DNA of 64,000 bases from assembly GCA_030431825.1 (NCBI GenBank), contig JAUIIJ010000014.1, positions 30,709 to 94,708 of the forward strand, read 5' to 3'. This DNA is from Alphaproteobacteria bacterium (GTDB lineage: Bacteria; Pseudomonadota; Alphaproteobacteria; Rhodobacterales; Rhodobacteraceae). Positions within the stretch are counted from its first letter, which is position 1. Every line of letters starts with the position of its first letter. This document shows, in pieces, positions 46,552 to 54,385 of this stretch. Both the position numbers and the translations under genes were made by a program. The notes beneath the pieces were generated by a model. It saw only the letters and a list, made by a program, of their open reading frames with translations, ran no database searches and was not told where the DNA came from.

Positions 46552-48591
46552 CTATACTGCGGCGCGCAATATATCGAGAAACGCGGCGCCGAACCGCTCG
46601 GCCCGCCGTTCGCCCAGCAACCGTTCCAGCCCGCTTGCGTCTTCGGGGCGCATTTGTGCAACCTTCGCAAGCTGCGCGGCCGAGCAGCTCAGCGGCTTGT
46701 CGATGCCCTCGGCACCGCGCGCGAGATCGGCCTGCACCGCCAGCAGCCGGTCATAGAGCGATCCCGCGTCATTTCCCGCCAACCGGCGCCGGACGGGATG
46801 AACCGGAGTGTTGGCCCCGGTGATGACTTCGAGGAATGTCGCGCCATAGCGTTCGAGTTTCTTGGCGCCGACCCCGGAAATGCGCGCCATCGCATCCAGA
46901 TCGCCGGGGCGGGTTTCCGCCATCTCGATCAGCGTGCGGTCGGGAAAGATGACATAGGCCGGGACACGCGCGGCCTCGGCCAGGGCGCGTCGCCTGGCCT
47001 TGAGCGCGGAGAGCAGTGGCGCGTCCTCGTCCGATACCAGGGTCTTGACGGCGGGTCGGCGGTCGGCCTTGCGGATGGTGTCGCGGCGCAACTCGATCGA
47101 GGTTTCCCCCCGCAGGACCGGGCGCGCCGTTTCGGTCATCCGCAAGGCGCCGTGTCGTTCCGGATCGGGGCGGACGAGATCATGGCCCATCATCTGACGG
47201 AACACGGCCTGCCATTGTCGCTTGTCATACTCGGTGCCGCACCCGTAGGTCGGCAGTTCATCGTGCCGCCGGGCGCGGATCTTGTCGGTAGCGGCCCCGG
47301 TCAGGATGTCGATCAGATGTCCGGCTCCGAACCACTCGTCGGTGCGCAGGATCGCCGAAAGTGCCTTGCGAACCGCTGTGGTGCCATCAAACACGTCTGG
47401 CGGGCTGTCGCAAAGATCGCAATGGCCACAGGGGCCGGCGCTTTCACCGAAATAGCCGAGCAGGGTCTGGCGGCGGCACTTCAGCGCCTCGGCCAGCCCC
47501 AGCAGCGCATTCAGGCGCGCGTGATCCGCACTGCGCCGTTCCGGAGGCGCGAGCCCCTCGTCGATCTGGGTGCGGCGCAGGCGGATGTCGTCCGCACCGA
47601 ACAGCGTCAGGGTTTCCGCCGCTGCGCCATCCCGACCGGCACGGCCGATTTCCTGATAATAGGCTTCAATGCTCTTGGGGAGATCCGCATGAGCCACCCA
47701 TCGGATGTCGGGCTTGTCGATCCCCATGCCAAAAGCCACCGTCGCCACCACGATCAACCCGTCCTCGCGGGCAAAGCGGGTTTCGACGATCCGACGATCT
47801 TCGGCATCCATGCCGCCGTGGTAGTGACAGGCGCTATGGCCGTCTTCGCACAGGGCACGGGCCAGCCCTTCGGTCTTGGCGCGGGTTCCGCAATAGACGA
47901 TGCCGGATTGACCGCGCCGTGCCGCGGCAAAGTCCAGGATCTGGCGACGGGGGCTGTTCTTGGCGGCAAAGGCAAGGTGGATGTTGGGCCGGTCGAACCC
48001 GCGCAGGAAACTGCGCGGCGGCGTGCCGTCAAACAGCTTGTGAACGATCTCTTCGCGGGTTTCGGCGTCCGCCGTGGCGGTAAAGGCGGCAAGCGGTACG
48101 TCAAGGGCGCGGCGCAGTTCACCGATGCGCAGATAGTCGGGGCGGAAATCATGGCCCCACTGGCTGACGCAGTGGGCTTCGTCGACCGCGATCAGAGTGA
48201 CGCCGACGCGCCGAAGCATGCCAACGGCAGACCCACCCGCCAGACGTTCGGGCGCCATGTAGAGCAGTTTCAGTTCGCCGCGTTCGAGCGCGTTCCAGAC
48301 CGCGTCGGTTTCCTCCTGCGTGTTGCCCGAGGTCAGCGCACCGGCGTTTACCCCGGCTTCCTGCAGGGCGCGCACCTGGTCGCGCATCAGCGCGATCAGC
48401 GGAGAAATCACCACAGTCACCCCTGATCGGCACAGGGCAGGGAGTTGGAAACAAAGCGATTTGCCGCCGCCCGTGGGCATGATGGCGAGGACATTTTCGC
48501 CCGCCCTCACGGCCTCGACGATTTCGGCCTGACCTGGGCGAAACGCGTCAAATCCGAATATATCGCGCAACAGACGGTCCGCGTCGGACAT
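46552..48591 (-). CDS. recQ: ATP-dependent DNA helicase RecQ
   Basis: A 3'-5' superfamily 2 helicase of the RecF recombination pathway, 679 residues. Motif 0 is FGFDAFRPGQAEIVEAV, Walker A is MPTGGGKSLCFQLPA, Walker B is VDEAHCVSQWGHDFRPDY (DEAH). The second RecA lobe has YCGTRAKTEGLA, VATVAFGMGIDKPDIRWVAH (motif V) and QEIGRAGRDG (motif VI). The RecQ zinc-binding cysteines are in C-R-R-Q, CGHCDLC. The C-terminal HRDC domain (LISALKARRRALAEA-like) is complete. It is encoded upstream of yaaA on the same strand. Confidence 0.95.
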   Translation of the reverse strand: MSDADRLLRDIFGFDAFRPGQAEIVEAVRAGENVLAIMPTGGGKSLCFQLPALCRSGVTVVISPLIALMRDQVRALQEAGVNAGALTSGNTQEETDAVWNALERGELKLLYMAPERLAGGSAVGMLRRVGVTLIAVDEAHCVSQWGHDFRPDYLRIGELRRALDVPLAAFTATADAETREEIVHKLFDGTPPRSFLRGFDRPNIHLAFAAKNSPRRQILDFAAARRGQSGIVYCGTRAKTEGLARALCEDGHSACHYHGGMDAEDRRIVETRFAREDGLIVVATVAFGMGIDKPDIRWVAHADLPKSIEAYYQEIGRAGRDGAAAETLTLFGADDIRLRRTQIDEGLAPPERRSADHARLNALLGLAEALKCRRQTLLGYFGESAGPCGHCDLCDSPPDVFDGTTAVRKALSAILRTDEWFGAGHLIDILTGAATDKIRARRHDELPTYGCGTEYDKRQWQAVFRQMMGHDLVRPDPERHGALRMTETARPVLRGETSIELRRDTIRKADRRPAVKTLVSDEDAPLLSALKARRRALAEAARVPAYVIFPDRTLIEMAETRPGDLDAMARISGVGAKKLERYGATFLEVITGANTPVHPVRRRLAGNDAGSLYDRLLAVQADLARGAEGIDKPLSCSAAQLAKVAQMRPEDASGLERLLGERRAERFGAAFLDILRAAV

Positions 48592-48701
48592 GCGCCCTGC
48601 CTCACTCTTTGATCTTGTGCCTGCTCGTGGAGCGCAGTTTCACATATCGGGCCAGGGGGAACAAGGCGCTGTGTCCCGCATTTCCGCGCGGGAAGCCGGC
48701 A

Positions 48702-48989
48702 TCAGTAGAAGGCAGCGGCGTTGTTGACCAGCACGATGCGCAGGGCAAAGATGCCCAGCAAAACCACCAGAGGCGCGAGGTCGAGCCCCTGCATCGGCGG
48801 CAGCAGGCGGCGCACGGGACCGTAGATCGGTTCGAGGATGCGTTGCAGCATCTGCCAGATTTGCGCGACCAGCGGCTGGTGCAGGTTCAGCACCTGGAAA
48901 TTGATCAGCCAGCTCATGATGACATGGGCGATGATGAAGAACTGCACCACGTCAAGGATCAGCATCAGGATTTGAAATAGCGACTGCAT
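48702..48989 (-). CDS. YggT-family membrane protein
   Basis: A 95-residue integral membrane protein with two hydrophobic segments (FQILMLILDVVQFFIIAHVIMSW read in two parts, and LAPLVVLLGIFALRIVLVNN) joined by the conserved loop LEPIYGPVRRLLPP that marks YggT. Family members occur near cell-division and proline-biosynthesis genes and are linked to osmotic or division functions, but no reaction is known. I set the start at ATG 48989; longer in-frame starts upstream would add a non-homologous tail. Lone gene here, divergent from the next gene. Confidence 0.88.
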   Translation of the reverse strand: MQSLFQILMLILDVVQFFIIAHVIMSWLINFQVLNLHQPLVAQIWQMLQRILEPIYGPVRRLLPPMQGLDLAPLVVLLGIFALRIVLVNNAAAFY

Positions 48990-49115
48990 GGAGGATCCTC
49001 TCTGGTTCCGGGCATCACCTATGCACAAGAGCGCAAAAGCGCAACCCTGCCGCAGGGTTGTGGTTGACGCTGGCGATGGTCGGGCGACAGAGGGGGGCAG
49101 CAAAAGGAGACCCGC

Positions 49116-49664
49116 ATGTTCCCCATCGTCCGCCTGATCAAGGACATCCTGATTGCGCGCAGGCAGCCGCCATTGCCGCTGACGGGCACCCATGTGTCCT
49201 ACCACATCTGCTGGCCCTGGGATCTGGACATGTGGCTCGAACTCAACAACGGGCGCGCGATGACGCTCTATGATCTGGGCCGCAGCATGACGGCGCAGCG
49301 GGTGGGGCTGATCCGTGTCATCGCGCGGCAACGCTGGGGGCTGACCATGGCGGGCAGCACGGTTCGCTTTCGCCGGCGGATACGGGGCTTTGAGAAATTC
49401 GAGATGCGCAGCCGCGCGGTGTGCTGGGATGACAAGTTCATCTATCTCGAACAATCCATGTGGAAACGGAACGGCGAATGTGCCAGCCACGTGCTCTATC
49501 GTGCGGCGGTCACCGACAGCAACGGGATCGTGCCGCCGGATCAGGTGCTTGCGCATATGAACCTGGCCGATCTTCGCTCTCCTGAAATGCCGGACTGGAT
49601 CTCGGCGTGGTGCCGGGCCGATGCGGCACGTCCGTGGCCACCGATGCAGGATGCGCTTGATTGA
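49116..49664 (+). CDS. THEM6-like hotdog-fold acyl-CoA thioesterase
   Basis: A 182-residue protein similar to the THEM6/YbgC-like thioesterase group: VSYHICWPWDLDMWLELNNG aligns with the hotdog-fold pattern (D-x-x-x-H-x-N-N-x-x-Y in relatives), then ALYDLGR-like text. The helix residue pattern and FRRRIRGFEKFEMRSRAVCW support this. The catalytic Asp/Glu of the family would be Asp in WDLDMWLELNN. It starts from ATG 49116 after AAAAGGAG. Substrate is not apparent. The next gene starts 47 bp later on the same strand. Confidence 0.72.
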   Translation: MFPIVRLIKDILIARRQPPLPLTGTHVSYHICWPWDLDMWLELNNGRAMTLYDLGRSMTAQRVGLIRVIARQRWGLTMAGSTVRFRRRIRGFEKFEMRSRAVCWDDKFIYLEQSMWKRNGECASHVLYRAAVTDSNGIVPPDQVLAHMNLADLRSPEMPDWISAWCRADAARPWPPMQDALD

Positions 49665-49710
49665 CGGTGGAAACACCTGTCATAACGCACGGGCAACGGG
49701 CGGGGCAGGC

Positions 49711-51078
49711 ATGACGGACATCTCGACGCGCAAGCGCATCTGGGGCTGGTGGTTCTTTGACTGGGCGAGCCAGCCATATCACACGTTGCTGGTCACCTTC
49801 ATCTTCGGTCCCTATTTCGCGAGCGTCGCCGCGGAATACTACCTTGCGAGCGGGCTGGACAGCCAGACCGCCGACGCGCGGGCCCAGACGACATGGGCCT
49901 GGTGCCTGACGATTACCGGGCTGATCATCGGCTTCGGTGCGCCTGTGATGGGGGCGCTGGCGGATACATCCGGGCGGCGCATACCCTGGATTGCCGGCTT
50001 TTCCGTGATGTATGTCGCCGGGGCGGCCGCGCTCTGGACGACCGCGCCGGACGGGTCGAACATGTGGTGGGGGCTGATCGCGTTCGGCATCGGTTTCATC
50101 GGCGCGGAATACGCGCTGATCTTTGTCAATTCGCAACTGCCCGAACTTGGCACCGATACGGAAATCGGGGAGATCTCGGGCTCTGGTTTCGCGTTCGGAT
50201 ATCTGGGCGGTTTCATTACACTGTTGATCCTGCTGCTGTTTTTTGCAGAGCAGAGCAATGGCAAGACGATCATCGGGATCGATCCCGTGTTCGGGCTGGA
50301 TGCGTCGCAGCGCGAAGGCACGCGTGCCGTCGGCCCGATTACGGCGCTGTGGTATGCGGTGTTCATGGTGCCTTATTTCATGTGGATGCGCGATCCGCCG
50401 GCGCGGGGCGCACGCGGCAAGGTCTCGGATGCCTTCTCCAATCTCGGGCGTCTGGTGCGCAGCCTTGGCAAGCGGCTCAGCCTGTCGGCCTATCTCGGCT
50501 CATCGATGTTTTATCGTGACGCGCTGAACGGTCTCTACGGGTTTGGCGGAGTCTATGCCGGGCTGGTGCTGGACTGGGAGGTGACACAGATCGGTATCTT
50601 CGGGATCATGGCCCTGATCTCGTCGGTGATCTTCAGCTACTTCGGCGGCAAGACCGACAGCCGGCTGGGCCCCAAGCCGGTCATCATCGGCTCGATCTGG
50701 GTGCTGATCGCGGTCTGCGTGGTGATCATCAGCATGTCGCGGACGCAGATTTTTGGCATTGCTCTTGCCGACGGGTCGTCATTGCCGGATATCGTGTTCT
50801 TTGGCTGCGGTGTCCTGATCGGCGGTTTGGGCGGGGTCGTCCAATCGGCCAGCCGAAGCCTGATGGTGCGTCACTCCGATCCGGCGTCGCCGACAGAATA
50901 TTTCGGTCTCTATGGATTGTCGGGCCGGGCCACCGCCTTTATCGCCCCGTCGCTGATCGGTGTCGTCACCGCCTGGACGGGCAGTGCCCGCCTCGGCATT
51001 TCACCGGTGATTGCACTCTTTCTTGTGGGGCTTGTTCTGCTAGTCTGGGTCAAACCGGAGGGAGATCTATCCGAATGA
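49711..51078 (+). CDS. UMF1/Atg22-type MFS transporter
   Basis: A 455-residue integral membrane protein with about 12 helices. The N-terminus KRIWGWWFFDWASQPYHTL is diagnostic for the UMF1 family (usually W-x-x-Y-D-x-A-x-x-x-Y). It continues with IGFGAPVMGALADTSGRRIP, the MFS loop 2-3 motif. Family members related to yeast Atg22 may export amino acids, but the bacterial substrates are unknown. I place the start at ATG 49711. The stop overlaps mepA (ATGA), so it is co-translated with this wall hydrolase; a role in handling wall-derived amino acids is a guess. Confidence 0.88.
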   Translation: MTDISTRKRIWGWWFFDWASQPYHTLLVTFIFGPYFASVAAEYYLASGLDSQTADARAQTTWAWCLTITGLIIGFGAPVMGALADTSGRRIPWIAGFSVMYVAGAAALWTTAPDGSNMWWGLIAFGIGFIGAEYALIFVNSQLPELGTDTEIGEISGSGFAFGYLGGFITLLILLLFFAEQSNGKTIIGIDPVFGLDASQREGTRAVGPITALWYAVFMVPYFMWMRDPPARGARGKVSDAFSNLGRLVRSLGKRLSLSAYLGSSMFYRDALNGLYGFGGVYAGLVLDWEVTQIGIFGIMALISSVIFSYFGGKTDSRLGPKPVIIGSIWVLIAVCVVIISMSRTQIFGIALADGSSLPDIVFFGCGVLIGGLGGVVQSASRSLMVRHSDPASPTEYFGLYGLSGRATAFIAPSLIGVVTAWTGSARLGISPVIALFLVGLVLLVWVKPEGDLSE

Positions 51079-51947
51079 CCTATTCGCGAGTCATGGCCGT
51101 TCTTCTGGGTGTCGTGCTGGCCTTGCCCGTCGGGGCAGAGCCGCTGGCCAAGCAACTGTTCGGAGCCAAGTCGAGCGGCTCGCGGCAGGCGCCCGCGCCC
51201 TACGGCAGCTATGCCAAGGGATGTGTGGCGGGGGCGGTGCAACTGCCGGAAACCGGGCCGACATGGCAGGCGATGCGCCTGTCGCGCAATCGCAACTGGG
51301 GGCACCCCGAGACCATAGATTTCATCAAGAAACTCAGCGGTTTCGCGGCAAAACAACCGGGTTGGAACGGTCTCTATATCGGTGATATCAGCCAGCCGCG
51401 CGGCGGGCCGATGACATCGGGACACCGCAGCCACCAGGTCGGACTCGATATCGACATCTGGATGTTGCCGACCTCGCGGCTGGATCTGTCGCGGCGCACG
51501 CGCGAGAATATCTCGTCGATTTCGATGCGGCGTGCCAACGGGGCCTATGTCAATGGCAGCTGGAGCCGGGTGCATCACGAGATCATCCGGGCTGCGGCGC
51601 TCGACCCGCGTGTGGCGCGGATTTTCGTGTTCCCCGGCGCCAAGGTCCAGATGTGCAAGGACAACAAGGGGAGCCGCCGCTGGCTGCGCAAGGTGCGCCC
51701 CTGGTGGGGACATCATTATCATTTCCACGTGCGGCTGTCCTGCCCCAAGGGCGCGACGGGTTGTGTGAACCAGAATCCGCCGCCTCGTGGAGACGGATGC
51801 GCCGAAGCCCAGCAATGGGTGAACAACATTCTCAATCCGCCCCCGCCCAAGCCGCGGGATCCGAACGCGCCGAAACCACAGCCGCAGCGTGAGTATTTCC
51901 TGGCAGACCTGCCCCGCCAATGCGCTTCGGTCCTGCGCTCCAACTGA
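51075..51947 (+). CDS. mepA: Penicillin-insensitive murein endopeptidase
   Basis: Periplasmic LAS-type zinc endopeptidase that cuts D-Ala-meso-DAP cross-links. After a signal peptide (VMAVLLGVVLALPVGAEPLA), the conserved start AKQLFGAKSSGS appears, then YIGDISQPRGGPMTSGHRSH, GLDIDIWML (metal ligands His and Asp) and WWGHHYHFHVRLSCPKG (His ligand). At 290 residues the length fits MepA. The start overlaps the MFS stop. Its last 28 bp overlap the next gene in another frame. The C-terminal segment PPPPKPRDPNAPKPQPQ is a proline-rich tail that is longer than in E. coli MepA. Confidence 0.94.
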   Translation: MTYSRVMAVLLGVVLALPVGAEPLAKQLFGAKSSGSRQAPAPYGSYAKGCVAGAVQLPETGPTWQAMRLSRNRNWGHPETIDFIKKLSGFAAKQPGWNGLYIGDISQPRGGPMTSGHRSHQVGLDIDIWMLPTSRLDLSRRTRENISSISMRRANGAYVNGSWSRVHHEIIRAAALDPRVARIFVFPGAKVQMCKDNKGSRRWLRKVRPWWGHHYHFHVRLSCPKGATGCVNQNPPPRGDGCAEAQQWVNNILNPPPPKPRDPNAPKPQPQREYFLADLPRQCASVLRSN

Positions 51948-52804
51948 TCCTCGCTCTGGCACTTGCCGCGCTACCGGCCCGCTCCCAGGAGGTGCGGGCC
52001 GCATATCTTGGCACGTTCGAATGGCAACTGCCGCAGGACTGGTTTGGCGGTCTCTCGGCAATCGAACTTTCGCCGGACGGGCGGAGCATGACTGTTTTGA
52101 CCGATCGCGGCCGGCTGCTGTTTGCAGAGCTTGATCGGCGGAACGGGCGGATCGAGAATATTGAATTGCAGCGCGCGATCCGCCTGCGGGCGCAAAATGG
52201 TGCCTTTCTGATCGGTCGGATCCGCGATTCCGAAGGTCTGGCCGTGGCGTCGGATGGCACCATCTACATCTCGTTCGAAGGCGTGCACCGTGTCTCGCGC
52301 TATGACCGTCCGGATGCGGCGGCCTATGGCCTGCACCGGCCCCGCGCGATTCGCCGATTGCCGCTGAACGGCGGGCTCGAGGCCTTGGCGATGGATGAAA
52401 GCGGGCGTCTGCTGGCCTTGCCCGAACGCGGTTTCGACACCGATGGCAACATACCGGTATATCGCTGGGAAAACGGGGTGTGGACACAACCGTTTTGCCT
52501 GCCCAGCGATGGTGCGTTTCTGCCGGTCGGCGCCGATGTCGGCCCCGACGGCCGACTCTACGTGCTTGAACGCGCATTCAACATCTTTGGCTTCCGCGCG
52601 CGGGTGCGCAGCTGGCGCCTCACTGGCGATGCGGCGGATGATGGGCGGCTGGAATTGCAGACCGCGACCGGAACCCATGACAATCTGGAGGGCATCGCGG
52701 TCTGGACCGATGCACAGGAGCGGTTGCGCCTGACGATGGTGGCGGATGACAATTTCAAGTTCTTTCAGCGCACCGAACTGGTCGAGTATGCGCTGATCAA
52801 TTGA
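51920..52804 (+). CDS. Esterase-like phytase domain protein
   Basis: A 294-residue exported protein with a signal peptide (LQLILALALAALPARSQ). The remainder is a beta-propeller with the phytase-like PF13449-type pattern: GGLSAIELSPDGRSMTVLTD, GRIRDSEGLAVASDGTIYIS, GGLEALAMDESGRLLALPE and DNLEGIAVWTDAQERLRLTM. In this family the D-S-E-G-L-A and N-L-E-G-I-A motifs bind calcium. The start at ATG 51920 lies inside mepA (28-bp overlap). Natural substrate unknown; some members hydrolyse phosphate esters. It is upstream of the queuosine-precursor transporter. Confidence 0.87.
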   Translation: MRFGPALQLILALALAALPARSQEVRAAYLGTFEWQLPQDWFGGLSAIELSPDGRSMTVLTDRGRLLFAELDRRNGRIENIELQRAIRLRAQNGAFLIGRIRDSEGLAVASDGTIYISFEGVHRVSRYDRPDAAAYGLHRPRAIRRLPLNGGLEALAMDESGRLLALPERGFDTDGNIPVYRWENGVWTQPFCLPSDGAFLPVGADVGPDGRLYVLERAFNIFGFRARVRSWRLTGDAADDGRLELQTATGTHDNLEGIAVWTDAQERLRLTMVADDNFKFFQRTELVEYALIN

Positions 52805-52827
52805 CTTGCCATGCGCGCCGCAAGGCG

Positions 52828-52895
52828 TTAGGTGGCGGTCTGTTCGCCGATGGGCGGGCCAAGTCGCCGCAACCTTGCAAAAACGGGCACCCTAA
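52828..52895 (+). promoter_or_regulatory. Structured 5' leader with two competing folds, candidate riboswitch
   Basis: The 90-bp gap before the YhhQ-type gene contains one hairpin (GGTGGCGG 52831-52838 with CCGCAACC 52867-52874, one mismatch) enclosing a smaller one (CGCC/GGCG at 52845-52848 and 52853-52856). The 5' arm can instead pair with the region next to the start codon: TTAGG (52828-52832) with CCTAA (52891-52895), extended by TG/CA with one bulged C. The second fold would occlude translation initiation. This is a typical two-state design. It does not match the preQ1-I consensus that I remember. Confidence 0.4.
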
Positions 52896-53524
52896 TGACA
52901 CGCGCACATCTCCCCGGCATTCTCGCCATGGCCGCCATCGTGGTGGCTTCGAACATTCTCGTCCAGTTCCTGTTCGGCCAATGGCTGACCTGGGGGGCGT
53001 TCACCTATCCCTTCGCCTTTCTTGTCACCGACCTGATGAACCGGATCTACGGGGCGCAGGCGGCGCGCAAGGTTGTGCTGGCCGGGTTCATCGTTGGCAT
53101 TGTCTGTTCCCTGATCGGCACCCGGATCATCGGCGAATTCGGCCCGATTGTTACCCTTCGGATCGCCCTGGCCTCGGGTACGGCCTTTCTGTGCGCGCAG
53201 TTGCTGGATGTGAGCATTTTCACCGCGCTGCGCGACGGGCGCTGGTGGCGCGCTCCGCTGGTCTCGACGCTGGTGGGATCCTCTGTGGATACGGCCCTGT
53301 TCTTTTCCATCGCGTTCTCGGCCTCGCTCGTCTGGATCGACCCGTCCAGCGATGTTGCCTGGGCGAATGAAGTTCTTCCGGTGCTCGGGGTCGGTCCGGC
53401 CGCGCCGCTGTGGGTGTCGCTTGCGCTGGCCGACTGGATGGTCAAACTTTCGCTCGCGCTGGTTGCCCTGATCCCCTTCCGTCTGATTTCCGGGCGCATC
53501 CTGGACGCGGCCACATCGCACTGA
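52895..53524 (+). CDS. yhhQ: YhhQ/VUT-family queuosine-precursor transporter
   Basis: An integral membrane protein (209 residues, about 6 helices) of the COG1738 family, which imports 7-cyano-7-deazaguanine-type precursors for queuosine tRNA modification. Key text: ASNILVQFLFGQWLTWGAFT, YPFAFLVTDLMNRIYGAQAAR (the family D-L-x-N-x-x-Y-G signature) and SSVDTALFFSIAFSAS. I set the start at ATG 52895; it is not preceded by a strong Shine-Dalgarno site, which fits regulated translation. Other starts upstream (52832) would encode the structured leader. Followed by an RNA leader before arfB. Confidence 0.88.
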   Translation: MTRAHLPGILAMAAIVVASNILVQFLFGQWLTWGAFTYPFAFLVTDLMNRIYGAQAARKVVLAGFIVGIVCSLIGTRIIGEFGPIVTLRIALASGTAFLCAQLLDVSIFTALRDGRWWRAPLVSTLVGSSVDTALFFSIAFSASLVWIDPSSDVAWANEVLPVLGVGPAAPLWVSLALADWMVKLSLALVALIPFRLISGRILDAATSH

Positions 53525-53598
53525 CGATTTCTCTTTGCGATTTTGCAATCCCGTGGCACTCTGGGATCAACGTCAACAAGCGAAAAGGAGGTGATCCA

Positions 53599-53655
53599 GT
53601 GTCAAGAAAGGTATTGGAGCGAGGTGTCGGAACAGCTTGGGAGGTTGCCCGCTAA
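53599..53655 (+). CDS. 18-codon leader peptide ORF
   Basis: A short ORF starts with GTG and encodes M(V)SRKVLERGVGTAWEVAR followed by TAA. The extended Shine-Dalgarno sequence directly before it (13 nt or more of complementarity to 16S rRNA) is much stronger than any other in this window. It ends just before the GGATCACC hairpin, so ribosome movement through it could disrupt or allow the competing folds. I do not recognise the peptide. Codon content is not informative at this length; expression is inferred from the ribosome-binding site only. Confidence 0.5.
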   Translation: MSRKVLERGVGTAWEVAR

Positions 53656-53732
53656 GGCAGCCCTTGGCGGATCACCCGCCCAAGGCGATCTGGCAAAGGT
53701 CTGACCGACCCTGCCTCCGAAAGACTTTCGAA

Positions 53733-53762
53733 GGGGCGTCCGGACGAACGGGCGTCCCTTTT
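53733..53762 (+). terminator. Intrinsic terminator upstream of arfB
   Basis: GGGGCGTCC (53733-53741) pairs with GGGCGTCCC (53750-53758), nine pairs including two G-U wobbles, around an 8-nt loop, and TTTT follows at 53759-53762. It lies 45 bp before the arfB start, so it either ends a separate RNA or attenuates arfB expression. Confidence 0.65.
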
Positions 53763-53806
53763 CGATTCCGGTTTCTGATTTATGCGGGGGGCTGTATTCA
53801 GGGCGC

Positions 53807-54226
53807 ATGCTGAGGATCAACGAAGATATCGTAATCCAGGATTGGGAACTGACCGAGAGCTTCATGCGCGCTTCGGGGCCAGGGGGCCAGAATGTGAACA
53901 AGGTGGCCACGGCGGTCGAATTGCGATTCGAGGCCGCGCGATCACCATCGTTGCCCCCGGCGGTGAAATCCCGTCTGAAACGACTGGCCGGGCGGCGCTG
54001 GACCAAGGAGGGCGCGCTGATCATCCAGTGCGATGAGACCCGCAGCCAGGCGCGCAACCGCGAGATCGCGCAAGAGCGGCTCGCCGACCTGATCCGCCGC
54101 GCGCTGACGGCACCGAAGCGGCGCATCGCCACCAAACCCACCAGGGGATCGGTACGACGCCGACTCAAGGCGAAACGGGCGCGGGGCGAGGTCAAGGCAC
54201 TGCGCGGATCGGTTCCGGATGAGTGA
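53807..54226 (+). CDS. arfB: Alternative ribosome-rescue factor ArfB (peptidyl-tRNA hydrolase)
   Basis: A 139-residue class I release-factor-like protein that frees ribosomes stalled on mRNA ends. The GGQ motif is at 26-28 in MRASGPGGQNVNKVATAVEL, without codon-recognition domain 2. The C-terminal tail is basic (KPTRGSVRRRLKAKRARGE) as needed to sit in the empty mRNA channel. Length is usual for ArfB/YaeJ. The ATG at 53807 has only a weak GGG-type site upstream. It follows the structured RNA with the terminator, an unusual place for a rescue gene. Confidence 0.93.
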   Translation: MLRINEDIVIQDWELTESFMRASGPGGQNVNKVATAVELRFEAARSPSLPPAVKSRLKRLAGRRWTKEGALIIQCDETRSQARNREIAQERLADLIRRALTAPKRRIATKPTRGSVRRRLKAKRARGEVKALRGSVPDE

Positions 54227-54385
54227 TATTGCGGTCCTTCGCTACATGTTGCTAGGGTGCCGCCGGATGATTGAGGCACGGGGGCAGGAGATGCGCGAGC
54301 AGGGCAGTAACAGGTTGATCGCGCATGCGCGAGGCATTCGTGGTTCGCGGGTCACCTGCCGATCCCCCATCGCGGCGCAACAGGG

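Larger units (their letters stand above)
53583..53762 (+). ncRNA. Candidate regulatory leader/small RNA upstream of arfB
   Basis: The interval opens with AAAAGGAGGTGATCCA (53583-53598), which is the reverse complement of the 3' end of 16S rRNA, followed 7 bp after the GGAGG by an 18-codon ORF. Downstream, GGATCACC (53669-53676), a copy of the 16S tail, can pair with GGTGATCC of the Shine-Dalgarno region, or instead form part of a strong hairpin (CCTTGGCGG 53662-53670 with CCGCCCAAGG 53676-53685). The region ends in an intrinsic terminator. This may be a translational attenuator or a separate small RNA. Confidence 0.55.

Noticed and set aside
52805..52894. Direct assignment as a preQ1-I riboswitch
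   Set aside because: The short preQ1-I pattern with its A-rich tail and C-rich loop pairing is not convincingly present, so only a generic structured leader is claimed.
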